A stretch of 64,000 bases of DNA from Avidehalobacter sp964569265 (GTDB taxonomy: Bacteria > Bacillota > Dehalobacteriia > UBA4068 > UBA4997), in NCBI GenBank assembly GCA_964569265.1, contig CAZMTO010000001.1:42446-106445 (forward strand), given 5' to 3'. Below the pieces are notes generated by a model. The model searched no databases and was not told where the DNA came from. It was given only the letters and a program-made list of their open reading frames with translations. The position numbers and the translations under genes were made by a program. Of this stretch, positions 16,592 to 24,509 are shown piece by piece (within the stretch, counting starts at the first letter, position 1; every line of letters starts with the position of its first letter).

Positions 16592-17482
16592 TTAAGTGGT
16601 TGTTTGTGACTTTGGTGCAAGGTTAAGCATAACAGCCGCCGCAAATATCAGTAAAATACCGGCAGCCTTATCCGCCGAAAGCGGGTCGTGATAAAGCAAA
16701 ACACTGAACAGCGCCGCCACTGCCGGTTCTATGGTGGCCAAAACGGCGGCCTTGCCGGCTTCGGCCTTGTTTAAGCCGCGGGTATAAAGCACAAACGGCA
16801 CCACGCAGCACAGCACGCCAATGCCCAGCGTATAAAGCCAGGTTTGCGGCAGTGCATAAGCCGGGTGCCAGCCTTCGGCCAAAATAAAGGGCACCGAGCC
16901 TGCCGCGCCAAAAATAAAGGTGTGGGCGTTTACGGTAAGCGGCGGGTATTTGGCCAGGGCAAATTTGCCGAAAATGCTGTAAAGTGCATAGCCAAAGCCG
17001 CTGCCCAAACCCAACAGCACCGCTATGGGCGATATTCGGGCGTTAGCTGCACCGAAAATGCCGGTTACCAATATGCAGCCTGCCATTGTAAGCAGCAGCG
17101 GCGGCAGCTTTTTAAGTGTCAGCTTTTCTCCTAAAAAAAGGGCAGCCAGCAGGGTTATCCAAATGGGCGATGTATACAGCAAAATTGCCGCTACCGCCAA
17201 AGATGAGCGGTTGATGGCGTTAAAATAGCACCAGTTAAAAAATATAAGGCTGAAAACGCCGGTACCCACAAAATAAAACGAATCTTTAGGGTTTATTTTC
17301 AGCAGGGATAATTGCCCGGTGGCCGCCAGATACAGCGTAAAAGCAGCGGCAGCCATAAGCATACGCAGGGCCACTATTTGCATAGGGGATAACCCCAGCG
17401 CCGACAGAGAATTAAAAAATACACCGATAAGCCCCCATAAGGCGGCCGCAGCCATAATATCAAGGTAGGCGCGGTTAAGCAT
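16592..17482 (-). CDS. EamA/DMT-superfamily transporter
   Basis: A 10-helix EamA-type permease: two repeats of hydrophobic segments, the first starting LDIMAAAALWGLIGVFF, the second near ISPIAVLLGLGSGFGYALYS. Substrates in this superfamily vary (metabolites, amino acids), so none is assigned. I chose the ATG at 17482, preceded by GGAGAAAGAG, giving 296 residues; an upstream in-frame start at 17542 lies well inside ywlG. The start overlaps the ywlG stop by 8 bp, indicating translational coupling, and cbiZ follows 22 bp later. Confidence 0.9.
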   Translation of the reverse strand: MLNRAYLDIMAAAALWGLIGVFFNSLSALGLSPMQIVALRMLMAAAAFTLYLAATGQLSLLKINPKDSFYFVGTGVFSLIFFNWCYFNAINRSSLAVAAILLYTSPIWITLLAALFLGEKLTLKKLPPLLLTMAGCILVTGIFGAANARISPIAVLLGLGSGFGYALYSIFGKFALAKYPPLTVNAHTFIFGAAGSVPFILAEGWHPAYALPQTWLYTLGIGVLCCVVPFVLYTRGLNKAEAGKAAVLATIEPAVAALFSVLLYHDPLSADKAAGILLIFAAAVMLNLAPKSQTTT

Positions 17483-18041
17483 ATTGGGCTCTTTCTCCGC
17501 CAATAAGCGGCGGACGCGTGTAAGCAGCAGTGATAATGGCACCGCCCCAATGTGTTTTAGACAAACGCAGCGGCACTGCCACGCGCTTTAAATGCATACC
17601 TATCAAGGTCTGGCCAATGTCTAAGGCACAGTCGGCAGCCACCGATTCTACCAGCACAGGGTCGCAAAGGCGTGTGTAAAAGGCGGCGGCAAAGCTGCCG
17701 CCGGCATGGGGCTTGGGCACAGCACTTACAATGCTAAGGTTGTGCTTTTCGGCAGTGGCGCGTTCGCACACCAATGCCCGGTTAAGATGTTCGCAGCACT
17801 GGGCAAGCGGTATAAGCCCGGCAGCGTTGGCAGCAGCAATAAATTCGTCGGCAATAAGCTCACCCAAATCGGGAGAGCCTGCCTTGCCGATGTGCCCGCC
17901 TAAAATTTCGCTGGTGGAACAGCCGATTACCCAAAGCCCGCCGGCGCGGGTGTGCGGCGCCACAGCGGCGGCAAATTCGGCCAGCAAATCTTTTATTTCC
18001 TGATGTACAGCAGCCGGTTCGGCAGATATTTGCGTACTCAT
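17475..18041 (-). CDS. ywlG: YwlG/DUF436 (TIGR01440) family protein
   Basis: A conserved Bacillota protein of unknown biochemical role. The 188 residues match the family along the whole length: LWVIGCSTSEILGGHIGKAG, then LAQCCEHLNRALVCERATAE and the C-terminal HWGGAIITAAYTRPPLIGGE. It overlaps rpiB by 4 bp (ATGA), exactly as B. subtilis ywlF-ywlG. The context (sua5, ywlE, rpiB) is a conserved housekeeping cluster and does not reveal its function. Confidence 0.92.
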   Translation of the reverse strand: MSTQISAEPAAVHQEIKDLLAEFAAAVAPHTRAGGLWVIGCSTSEILGGHIGKAGSPDLGELIADEFIAAANAAGLIPLAQCCEHLNRALVCERATAEKHNLSIVSAVPKPHAGGSFAAAFYTRLCDPVLVESVAADCALDIGQTLIGMHLKRVAVPLRLSKTHWGGAIITAAYTRPPLIGGERAQYA

Positions 18042-18532
18042 TTTGTGTTCTCCTGTACCATTTTGGCCAGCTCCTCGGCACGTTCTACCGCCATAGTGTC
18101 TTCTATGCTGGTAATTTTATCAATGCGGCGTTGGTGGCGGCCACCTTCAAATTCGGTAGTAAGCCAAACATCAACTATTTTTAGGGCCAGCTCGGTATCA
18201 ATAACACGCGCACCCATAGTTAAAATGTTGGCGTTGTTGTGCTGGCGGCAGGCTTCGGCCGAAAAAAGGTCGTGGCAAAGTGCTGCACGCACACCGGGAA
18301 TTTTGTTGGCGGCAATACCAATGCCAATGCCGGTACCGCACAGCAAAATGCCGCGTTCGGCTTCGCCGTTTACTACGGCTTTGCCTACAAAAAACGCGTA
18401 ATCCGGGTAATCTACCGATGCTTCATCAAAGGTACCAAAATCGTGTACCTCGTGGCCAAGTGCCTCAATATGTTCTTTTACTGCATTTTTAAGCTGATAC
18501 GCCGCGTGATCGCAGCCCAAAGCGATTTTCAT
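18038..18532 (-). CDS. rpiB: Ribose-5-phosphate isomerase B
   Basis: RpiB interconverts ribose 5-phosphate and ribulose 5-phosphate. Active-site landmarks are GCDHAAYQLK at the start, the catalytic Cys in GILLCGTGIGIGIAANK near residue 66, the histidine in CRQHNNANILTMGARV, and GGRHQRRIDKI at the end. Length 164 is slightly over the usual 145-150 because of a charged C-terminal helix. The start follows a CAGGAGGC ribosome-binding site. It supplies the pentose pool used by the phosphoketolase route and nucleotide synthesis. Confidence 0.96.
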   Translation of the reverse strand: MKIALGCDHAAYQLKNAVKEHIEALGHEVHDFGTFDEASVDYPDYAFFVGKAVVNGEAERGILLCGTGIGIGIAANKIPGVRAALCHDLFSAEACRQHNNANILTMGARVIDTELALKIVDVWLTTEFEGGRHQRRIDKITSIEDTMAVERAEELAKMVQENTK

Positions 18533-18579
18533 AAAAACTGCCTCCTGATAAAATAAGTTATTTAATTATAAAAAGCCGC

Positions 18580-18608
18580 AAAAAAGCAGCGAATAAAGTA
18601 TTCGCTGC
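18580..18608 (-). terminator. Terminator after ywlE
   Basis: GCAGCGAATA (18586-18595) pairs perfectly with TATTCGCTGC (18599-18608), 3-nt loop, followed on the minus strand by TTTTTT. It separates ywlE from rpiB. Confidence 0.9.
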
Positions 18609-18638
18609 CAAGGTTAAATATCCTTTTTTATTTGACGT

Positions 18639-19076
18639 TTATTCGGCGGCTATCCTGGCCGCGGCTTTTTCTACCAGAGCGTTTATCTGTGCGGCACAGG
18701 CGGCGTATTCTTCGGCATCACCGCCAAAGGGGTCGGCAATATCCTGCTCGTCACCGGCGTATTCGCCCAGCGTAAACACTTTATCGGCAAGCTCCGGCAG
18801 TGCCGAAACTATAGTCTGCTTGTGGCTTTGGCTCATACACAGCACCAAATCGGCATCGGCCAGCAGATAAGACGAAAGCTGGCGGCTGCGGTGGTTATCC
18901 AAATTAAGGCCGTAAGTATCCATTGCATCTATGGCACCAATGCTGGCAGGTAACCCCGGCACAGTGGCCAGCCCCGCCGATGATACCGCCAGATCAGGCA
19001 TTTTGTCAGCCAAAAGAACTTCGGCCATAGGGCTGCGGCAGGTGTTGCCGCTGCAAACAAAAAGTACGGATTTCAT
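18639..19076 (-). CDS. ywlE: Low-molecular-weight phosphatase, probably protein-arginine phosphatase YwlE
   Basis: The P-loop FVCSGNTCRSPMAEVLL near residues 6-22 carries the catalytic Cys-X5-Arg. The residue before the second Cys is Thr, as in B. subtilis YwlE, where it favours phospho-arginine; tyrosine phosphatases usually have Ile there. The general-acid loop appears as DIADPFGG. It may oppose an McsB-type arginine kinase in protein quality control, though no mcsB is in the window. Start: ATG 19076, with an in-frame GTG at 19085 as alternative. Confidence 0.88.
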   Translation of the reverse strand: MKSVLFVCSGNTCRSPMAEVLLADKMPDLAVSSAGLATVPGLPASIGAIDAMDTYGLNLDNHRSRQLSSYLLADADLVLCMSQSHKQTIVSALPELADKVFTLGEYAGDEQDIADPFGGDAEEYAACAAQINALVEKAAARIAAE

Positions 19077-19145
19077 AGTTTTCACGCTTTCTTACACTTC
19101 TTTATTATAAGACAAAATTTGTTTTTATCACAGCAGTAACAACTT

Positions 19146-20177
19146 TTATCTGTCCGGAACACCGGCGGCCTTTTTCAGGCGGTTCATCAGTGCTATGCCA
19201 ATGCCTTTTTCGGCAAAGGTTTCGGCAATTACCAGGTCAGCACCAATCTCGTCAGTCCAGCGCAGGGCCGCAAACAGATTTTGCGCGGCGTGTTCGGCGG
19301 TTTCGCCCAGCAAAAAGCAGTTTTCGGCCTGTGCAAGGCCACACAGCCCCTGCATAGAAGCCAGCACCGCAATTTTAGGCTCATCAATACCGCTGTTTAG
19401 CAGGCGTTGATATTCCTGCCGGTAGGTTTGGTAAATATCGGCAGGCGGGCACAGCAGCACACGGGCTTTGGGCGCATAGTGGCGATACTTCATACCGGGG
19501 GCACGGGCAATGCCGCCGTCGGCAAGGCGGGTTTCTTCGGATAAACCGGGGATAAATTCGGCCAGATCGGCAGCGGTTATAACACCGGGGCGCAATATGG
19601 CAGGTACGGGGCTGGCAAGGTCTAACACAGTACTTTCCAGCCCGGCAGCAGCCTCGCCGCCGTCAATTATCATCGGTATTTTGCCGTTTAAATCGTGGTT
19701 AACGTGTGCCGCCGATGTAGGGCTGGGGCGGCCGCTTAAATTGGCACTGGGCGCCGCTATGGGCACGCCTGCCGCCTTTATAAGCGCCAATGCCGCCGGG
19801 TGTGCGGGCATACGTATACCTACGGTATCTAAGCCGCCGGTGGTTTGTTTGGGCAAAAGCGGCTTGGTCGGCAGCACCAGCGTAAGCGGGCCGGGCCAAA
19901 AGGCTGCCATTAACTGCCGCGCAACAGGAGAAACCTCGGCCAGAGTATCGGCGGTGGCTTCGTCGGCTATGTGTACTATCAGGGGGTTATCTGACGGGCG
20001 CCCCTTTACCTGATATATTTTGGCAGCGGCGTCAGCATCAAGGGCATTGCCGCCCAGACCGTAAACTGTTTCGGTAGCAAAGGCCACCAACTCACCGGCG
20101 CGTATAAGCTCGCCGGCCTGTTTAAATGCACCGTTTAAGTCCGGCTCGCAAAAATAGTCGATAATTTTGGTTTCCAC
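19146..20177 (-). CDS. ywlC: Threonylcarbamoyl-AMP synthase (Sua5/YwlC)
   Basis: It makes threonylcarbamoyl-AMP from threonine, bicarbonate and ATP for the t6A37 modification of ANN-decoding tRNAs. The YrdC domain (about 15-205) has FATETVYGLGGNALD, the KGRPSDNPLIVHI motif and APSANLSGRPSPT. A linker and C-terminal Sua5 domain follow (about 230-343), so it is the long two-domain form. It overlaps nothing: 69 bp from ywlE and 21 bp from the flavodoxin-like gene. Confidence 0.95.
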   Translation of the reverse strand: METKIIDYFCEPDLNGAFKQAGELIRAGELVAFATETVYGLGGNALDADAAAKIYQVKGRPSDNPLIVHIADEATADTLAEVSPVARQLMAAFWPGPLTLVLPTKPLLPKQTTGGLDTVGIRMPAHPAALALIKAAGVPIAAPSANLSGRPSPTSAAHVNHDLNGKIPMIIDGGEAAAGLESTVLDLASPVPAILRPGVITAADLAEFIPGLSEETRLADGGIARAPGMKYRHYAPKARVLLCPPADIYQTYRQEYQRLLNSGIDEPKIAVLASMQGLCGLAQAENCFLLGETAEHAAQNLFAALRWTDEIGADLVIAETFAEKGIGIALMNRLKKAAGVPDR

Positions 20178-20198
20178 GGCGCACCCCCTAAGTTGGTT

Positions 20199-20696
20199 TT
20201 AAATTTTGGTATGTATGGTTTGTATGTATTCAAAGGTGTTGGTATCAAACTGGCGGCATAAATCACCGAAAAACGCCGGTGCTCCGGCAATTTCTTCGGC
20301 GTTGGGGTGACCTTTGCGGCGGCCCCCCACCAGCGAAAACGGGAAGAAGCTGTAATGGCCGCGGCAGCCGTAAACGCCTAAAATATGCGCGCCTTTGCGG
20401 TCAATAATTTCTTTTATGGCTTTAAAGCGGGCCGCACCCGGCGCCCCGGACGAAAACAGCAGAAACAGCTTTTTGTCGGCAGGTACGTATTTTTCGGCAA
20501 ACTGTAAAATGGGCTTGTAAAATTTTTCCATCCATACGCCGGACGCTATACCGACAACATCGTAGGCTTGCCAGTCGATATCGCCGGTAAGCTCGTAAAC
20601 ATTAAAAATATCCACCGGGTATTCGGCGGCAATGGCATCTACCAGCTTTTTGGTGTTGCCTTTATGGCGCGAACAGTAAACAATAGCAGCTTTCAT
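20199..20696 (-). CDS. Flavodoxin-fold protein
   Basis: A 165-residue flavodoxin-like protein. The FMN phosphate loop is seen as YCSRHKGNTKKLVDAI at residues 7-22, the second loop near VGIASGVWMEKFYKP and the third near LLFSSGAPGAARFKAI. It resembles flavodoxins used as anaerobic electron carriers or protoporphyrinogen-oxidase-like (HemG) proteins; a specific partner is not evident. It is inserted between sua5 and prmC in an otherwise conserved gene order. Confidence 0.87.
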   Translation of the reverse strand: MKAAIVYCSRHKGNTKKLVDAIAAEYPVDIFNVYELTGDIDWQAYDVVGIASGVWMEKFYKPILQFAEKYVPADKKLFLLFSSGAPGAARFKAIKEIIDRKGAHILGVYGCRGHYSFFPFSLVGGRRKGHPNAEEIAGAPAFFGDLCRQFDTNTFEYIQTIHTKI

Positions 20697-20789
20697 TTGT
20701 GATACTCCTTTGTAATTAGCCTTTTTTGGGTTTTAACAGGGTCGGTCATAAATCGGAAGTTGTTATATGTATAAATAATAAAAATTATG

Positions 20790-21614
20790 TTACGGCCTTT
20801 GGGCCTGCACCCAGCGGTCTAAGCCGGCAAGGTCTTGCCCGTGAATACAGTTTATAAAGCCCTGTGCTGTAAGCAAAGTTTTTACCGCGTCTGCCTGCTC
20901 ACAGCCAATTTCTACCAGCAGATAAGCACCGCTTTTTAAATAACGCGGGGTATCGGCGGCCAAACGGCGGTAAAAATCCAGTCCGTCTGTGCCGCCAAAC
21001 AGTGCTAATGGCGGCTCCTGCATAACGTCGGCGGGCAGCTTGGCATCGTTGCGTATATAGGGCGGGTTGCTTACTATCAGGTCATATTGATCATCAGGCA
21101 GGGCGGCGGTCATATCTCCCTGCCTAAAATCTATTGTCAGGTTATATTTTGCGGCATTAAGCCTGGCAACAGCCAAAGCCGGTGCGCTGATGTCGGTTGC
21201 CGTTACAGCAGCCTGCGGGCGTTCGTGCTTTATGGTTAGGGCATAAGCGCCGCTGCCGGTACAAATATCGGCTACACGGCAGGGCGTGCCTTTGGGCAGC
21301 AGACTGATTGCCTGTTCTGCTACCGGTTCACTGTCCCAGCGTGGTATAAGCACTGCGGGGGTAACTATCAGGTCAAAGTCCCAAAAGGGCTGCAACCCCG
21401 TAATGTATTGCAGCGGTTCGCCGCTTTGCCGGCGCTTAACGGCCCGGTAAAGCTCGTTTGCCAAAGCTTTGCTTACGGTATCGCCGCGGTGCAGCGGCAG
21501 CTCGCTTTTGCGCAAATTAAGATAATGTGCCGCCAGCCAGTCAACCTCGTGATGAGCGGCGGGCAGGGCAGCATAAAGGTCATTCAGCAGGTGTGCCAGC
21601 TTAATGTCTGCCAT
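20790..21614 (-). CDS. prmC: Peptide chain release factor N5-glutamine methyltransferase
   Basis: PrmC methylates the glutamine of the GGQ motif in RF1 and RF2. The 274 residues have a small N-terminal helical domain (about 1-75) and a Rossmann methyltransferase domain with the SAM motif VADICTGSGAYAL and the catalytic NPPY in LIVSNPPYIRND. It begins 3 bp after prfA, the gene for its substrate, the standard pairing. Confidence 0.96.
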   Translation of the reverse strand: MADIKLAHLLNDLYAALPAAHHEVDWLAAHYLNLRKSELPLHRGDTVSKALANELYRAVKRRQSGEPLQYITGLQPFWDFDLIVTPAVLIPRWDSEPVAEQAISLLPKGTPCRVADICTGSGAYALTIKHERPQAAVTATDISAPALAVARLNAAKYNLTIDFRQGDMTAALPDDQYDLIVSNPPYIRNDAKLPADVMQEPPLALFGGTDGLDFYRRLAADTPRYLKSGAYLLVEIGCEQADAVKTLLTAQGFINCIHGQDLAGLDRWVQAQRP

Positions 21615-21617
21615 AGC

Positions 21618-22685
21618 TTAGTCCACCGCTTTCAGCTTTTCTGCCTGGTCGGTGGTTATAAGGGCTTCAATCAGCTCGTCGATAAAGCCTTGCAAAATGG
21701 TGTCTAACTTGTGCAGCGTTAAACCTATGCGGTGATCGGTAACGCGCCCCTGCGGAAAGTTATAGGTGCGTATGCGTTCACTGCGGTCGCCGCTGCCCAC
21801 CATAGATTTACGCTGTTCGGCTTCGTTGCCGTGAGCTTCCTGCTGCATTTTTTCCAGCACGCGGGCACGCAGAACCTTTTCAGCCTGTTCGCGGTTTTTA
21901 TGCTGATTTTTTTCGTCCTGGCAGCTTACCACAATGCCGGTGGGTATGTGGGTTAAGCGCACGGCGCTTTGTGTGGTGTTTACGCACTGGCCGCCGGGGC
22001 CGCTGGCACAAAACAGGTCAACACGGATATCGCCGGGGGCAAATTCCAGCTCAACTTCTTCGGCTTCGGGCAAAACTGCTACCGTGGCGGCAGATGTATG
22101 GATACGCCCGCCTGATTCGGTTTCCGGCACACGCTGTACGCGGTGTACACCGCTTTCAAACTTAAGCTTGCTGTAGGCGCCTTTGCCTTCTATCAGTATT
22201 ACCATTTCCTTAATGCCGCCCAAATCGGTGTAGCTGCTGGACAAAATTTCCTGCCGCCAGCCCTGACGTTCGGCGTAACGGCTGTACATTTTTTGCAGGT
22301 CACCGGCAAACAGGCCGGCTTCTTCACCGCCGGTACCGGCTCTTATTTCCAGAATAACGTTTTTATCATCGTTGGGGTCTTTGGGCAGCAGCAATATTTT
22401 AAGCTGCTGCTCCAGATTATCGGCATTTTCTTTCTGCTCGTCCAGCTCGGCCTGCGCCAGCTCGCGCATTTCGGGGTCTTTTTCTTCGGCCAGCAGCTCT
22501 TTGGCATCTTCTATACCGCTAAGTGCGGCGGCATATTGGCGGTAGCAGCTTACTACCGGTTCAAGGTCGGCGTGAGCCTTCATCAGCTTTTGCCAGTTGG
22601 TCTGGTCGGCAATAACCTCCGGGTCAGATATCTGTGCCGTAAGGGTGTCGTATTTTTCTGCCAGTGCGGCAAGTTTTTCCAGCAT
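21618..22685 (-). CDS. prfA: Peptide chain release factor 1
   Basis: RF1 terminates translation at UAA and UAG. The 355 residues are full length, with the GGQ motif in CASGPGGQCVNTTQSAVRLT near residue 230, the acidic central core (RAGTGGEEAGLFAGDL) and the C-terminal ERIRTYNFPQGRVTDHRIG. Its start overlaps the upstream DUF1385 stop by 1 bp (TAATG), so the two are translationally coupled. It lies in the order rpmE-DUF1385-prfA-prmC common in Clostridia. Confidence 0.97.
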   Translation of the reverse strand: MLEKLAALAEKYDTLTAQISDPEVIADQTNWQKLMKAHADLEPVVSCYRQYAAALSGIEDAKELLAEEKDPEMRELAQAELDEQKENADNLEQQLKILLLPKDPNDDKNVILEIRAGTGGEEAGLFAGDLQKMYSRYAERQGWRQEILSSSYTDLGGIKEMVILIEGKGAYSKLKFESGVHRVQRVPETESGGRIHTSAATVAVLPEAEEVELEFAPGDIRVDLFCASGPGGQCVNTTQSAVRLTHIPTGIVVSCQDEKNQHKNREQAEKVLRARVLEKMQQEAHGNEAEQRKSMVGSGDRSERIRTYNFPQGRVTDHRIGLTLHKLDTILQGFIDELIEALITTDQAEKLKAVD

Positions 22686-23692
22686 TACAGTTCCTCCGTT
22701 ATAACAGTTGGCGTAGTATTTGCGGCAGTTTGATCGTTTAAAGCTGCCTGTTCCAAAGCGGCTTCTTCAGCCAGCAATTCTTCTTCGGTAATAACATTAG
22801 GCGGCAGGGGGTTATCGGCAGCCCCGGGGAACCCCGGCACCGAAAGCAGTGCTGCCAGACCAACCTCTATCTCATCGTCGGCAGGCTCGCGGGTGGTAAG
22901 ACGTTGCAGCCACAGGCCCGGTGTTACCAAAAACTTGACAATGGGGTTGTTGGGGTATTTAAGCGGCAGCCTGAAAACCTCGTAGGATATACCCATTACC
23001 GCCGGCATAGCAACAAGCTTGGTTATTATGCGGCCCACAACAGTGGTGTTGCCGATAAAAGTAAAGATGATTACCATCATTACCAGGCTCATCATAATAA
23101 AGCTGGTACCGCAGCGGCAGTTTATGCGCGATTGCGCCTTAACGTTTTCTACCGTCAGCGGCAGGCCGGCTTCCCACGCATTTATGGATTTATGCTCGGC
23201 CCCGTGGTATTCAAACACCCGGGCAATATCCGGCACTTTGCTTATGGCTACCACATAGCCTAAAAACAGGCTTACGCGTATAACACCTTCTACCAAACTG
23301 CGGCCAAAGGCGCCAAGGTAATCCAGCGTAAAGCTGGCCAAAAATACCGGCAGTATAACAAAAAACACTGCGGTAATAACCAGTGCCAGCCCAATGGCAA
23401 GCACCATATCCTTCCACGTCAGCTTTTCTTCTTCATCTTCTCCGGCCTGGAAGGCTGCCCAGGTTAATGCCGACATACCCACATACATAGATTCGATAAA
23501 CGAAACCACACCGCGTATAAGCGGCAGGCTTAAAATTTTATGGCGGCTTCTAACGGTGTCACGCTTGCCCTGCTTTACCACAATACGTCCGTCGGCAAGG
23601 CGGGCAGCCATGGCATAACCTTTGGTGCCCTGCATCATTACACCTTCTATAAGGGCCTGGCCGCCAAAGTATTCGGTTGGTTGTTTCTTCAT
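22685..23692 (-). CDS. DUF1385 membrane protein
   Basis: Conserved Bacillota membrane protein of unknown function. Family core: FGGQALIEGVMMQGTKGYAMA at the N-terminus and KVPDIARVFEYHGAEHKSIN, with four to five hydrophobic segments between. The AEHK motif and histidine suggest metal binding, but that is speculative. I chose the ATG at 23692, preceded by AGGGGGTA; an upstream GTG/ATG extension lacks family similarity. Length is 335. It is constantly beside prfA and rpmE, but no role in translation is proven. Confidence 0.9.
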   Translation of the reverse strand: MKKQPTEYFGGQALIEGVMMQGTKGYAMAARLADGRIVVKQGKRDTVRSRHKILSLPLIRGVVSFIESMYVGMSALTWAAFQAGEDEEEKLTWKDMVLAIGLALVITAVFFVILPVFLASFTLDYLGAFGRSLVEGVIRVSLFLGYVVAISKVPDIARVFEYHGAEHKSINAWEAGLPLTVENVKAQSRINCRCGTSFIMMSLVMMVIIFTFIGNTTVVGRIITKLVAMPAVMGISYEVFRLPLKYPNNPIVKFLVTPGLWLQRLTTREPADDEIEVGLAALLSVPGFPGAADNPLPPNVITEEELLAEEAALEQAALNDQTAANTTPTVITEEL

Positions 23693-23783
23693 ATTATAAT
23701 ACCCCCTGCGGATAACCCGCAAAAAGCTATGCACTATCGGTTATTTTATTAAACCTTTGTTAAATATATTTAAATATTATTGA

Positions 23784-23851
23784 AAGAGCGGTGAAGCCGC
23801 AAACCGCAGCATCACCGCCCCTCAGGCTCAAAGCCCGCCGGGGCCTTGAGG
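23784..23851 (-). terminator. Terminator region after rpmE
   Basis: Two hairpins lie downstream of rpmE: one built on CCTCA/TGAGG arms (about 23819-23851) and a second with GCGGTGA/TCACCGC arms (about 23787-23817), the latter followed on the minus strand by TCTTTC. Probably the rpmE terminator, separating it from DUF1385. Confidence 0.65.
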
Positions 23852-23866
23852 AAATTCGCTTAAAAA

Positions 23867-24070
23867 TTACTTCAAGCCGTACTTTTTCTTGAACTTATCA
23901 ACTCTGCCGCCGGCTTCTACCATCAAACGCTTGCTGCCGGTGTAGAAGGGATGACATTTGGAGCAAACTTCTACCTTGATAGAATCAATAGTAGAGCCAC
24001 AGGTAAATTTGTTACCGCAGGCGCAAGTTACTTCAACCTCTTTGTACTGAGGATGGATACCTTCCTTCAT
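23867..24070 (-). CDS. rpmE: 50S ribosomal protein L31, zinc-binding form
   Basis: L31 is a 67-residue large-subunit protein. Two cysteine pairs, CACG near 16-18 and CSKCHPFYTG near 37-40, mark the zinc-binding (C+) form, the version released during zinc shortage in other bacteria. The C-terminal FKKKYGLK end is typical. A leader of about 110 nt precedes it. Confidence 0.97.
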   Translation of the reverse strand: MKEGIHPQYKEVEVTCACGNKFTCGSTIDSIKVEVCSKCHPFYTGSKRLMVEAGGRVDKFKKKYGLK

Positions 24071-24186
24071 CAGTGTTCACCTCTTTCTCTGTTTCTCGCT
24101 TTTGCTGGCGCGGGGGTTAGCTTCCGCACCGCTTCCTCAAAACAAACGCACCCCAAGGGGCACGCCTATACTTTAATAGCCTATAA
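24071..24186 (-). promoter_or_regulatory. 5' leader of rpmE
   Basis: About 110 transcribed bases precede the rpmE ATG, with a GTGCCCC/GGGGTGC-type hairpin near the 5' end and AGAGGTG just before the start. The layout suits an autoregulatory ribosomal-protein leader, but I cannot match it to a known class. Confidence 0.4.
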
Positions 24187-24215
24187 ATTATACCACACGC
24201 AAAGCCTTATGTAAA
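24187..24215 (-). promoter_or_regulatory. Predicted sigma-A promoter of rpmE
   Basis: On the minus strand, TTTACA (24210-24215) and TATAAT (24187-24192) are 17 bp apart. Confidence 0.78.
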
Positions 24216-24509
24216 GGGCAAAGTGCAAGTTTTTAAAGTTTTTTAACAGTTTTTTAACAGGTATTTTTTTATAACGGCCGGCTTATGTATCACAATGACG
24301 GTTATCCACCGGTTAAGCACCAAATTTTTGACAAAAACTTAACATTGTCGCAAAATTTTTTGCTTAAACTATGGAAATATTTTTATATAAGTGGTATTAT
24401 TTATAGTAAAGATACAAGATAAAAACTGGGGTGATAGCACCCTTTTGGCAATATATCCTTTAGAGTGTAAATTATTTTTATATAATTTTTTAAGGGAGGT
24501 GCGTTTTAT
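24216..24509 (+). promoter_or_regulatory. Promoter/leader region of the mrp operon
   Basis: This 294-bp gene-free AT-rich spacer holds an isolated DnaA-box-like TTATCCACC (24302-24310) and a TTGACA (24328-24333) whose 17-bp-spaced partner (CAAAAT) is weak. A small GGGTG/CACCC hairpin followed by TTTT lies near 24430-24445, possibly an attenuator. GGGAGGTG precedes the mrpA start. The promoter call is tentative. Confidence 0.45.

Noticed and set aside
24430..24445. Link of the GATAGCACCC sequence in the mrp leader to the repeat family
   Set aside because: Only about 9 bases match the CAATAGCACC part, without any other module, so it is probably chance.
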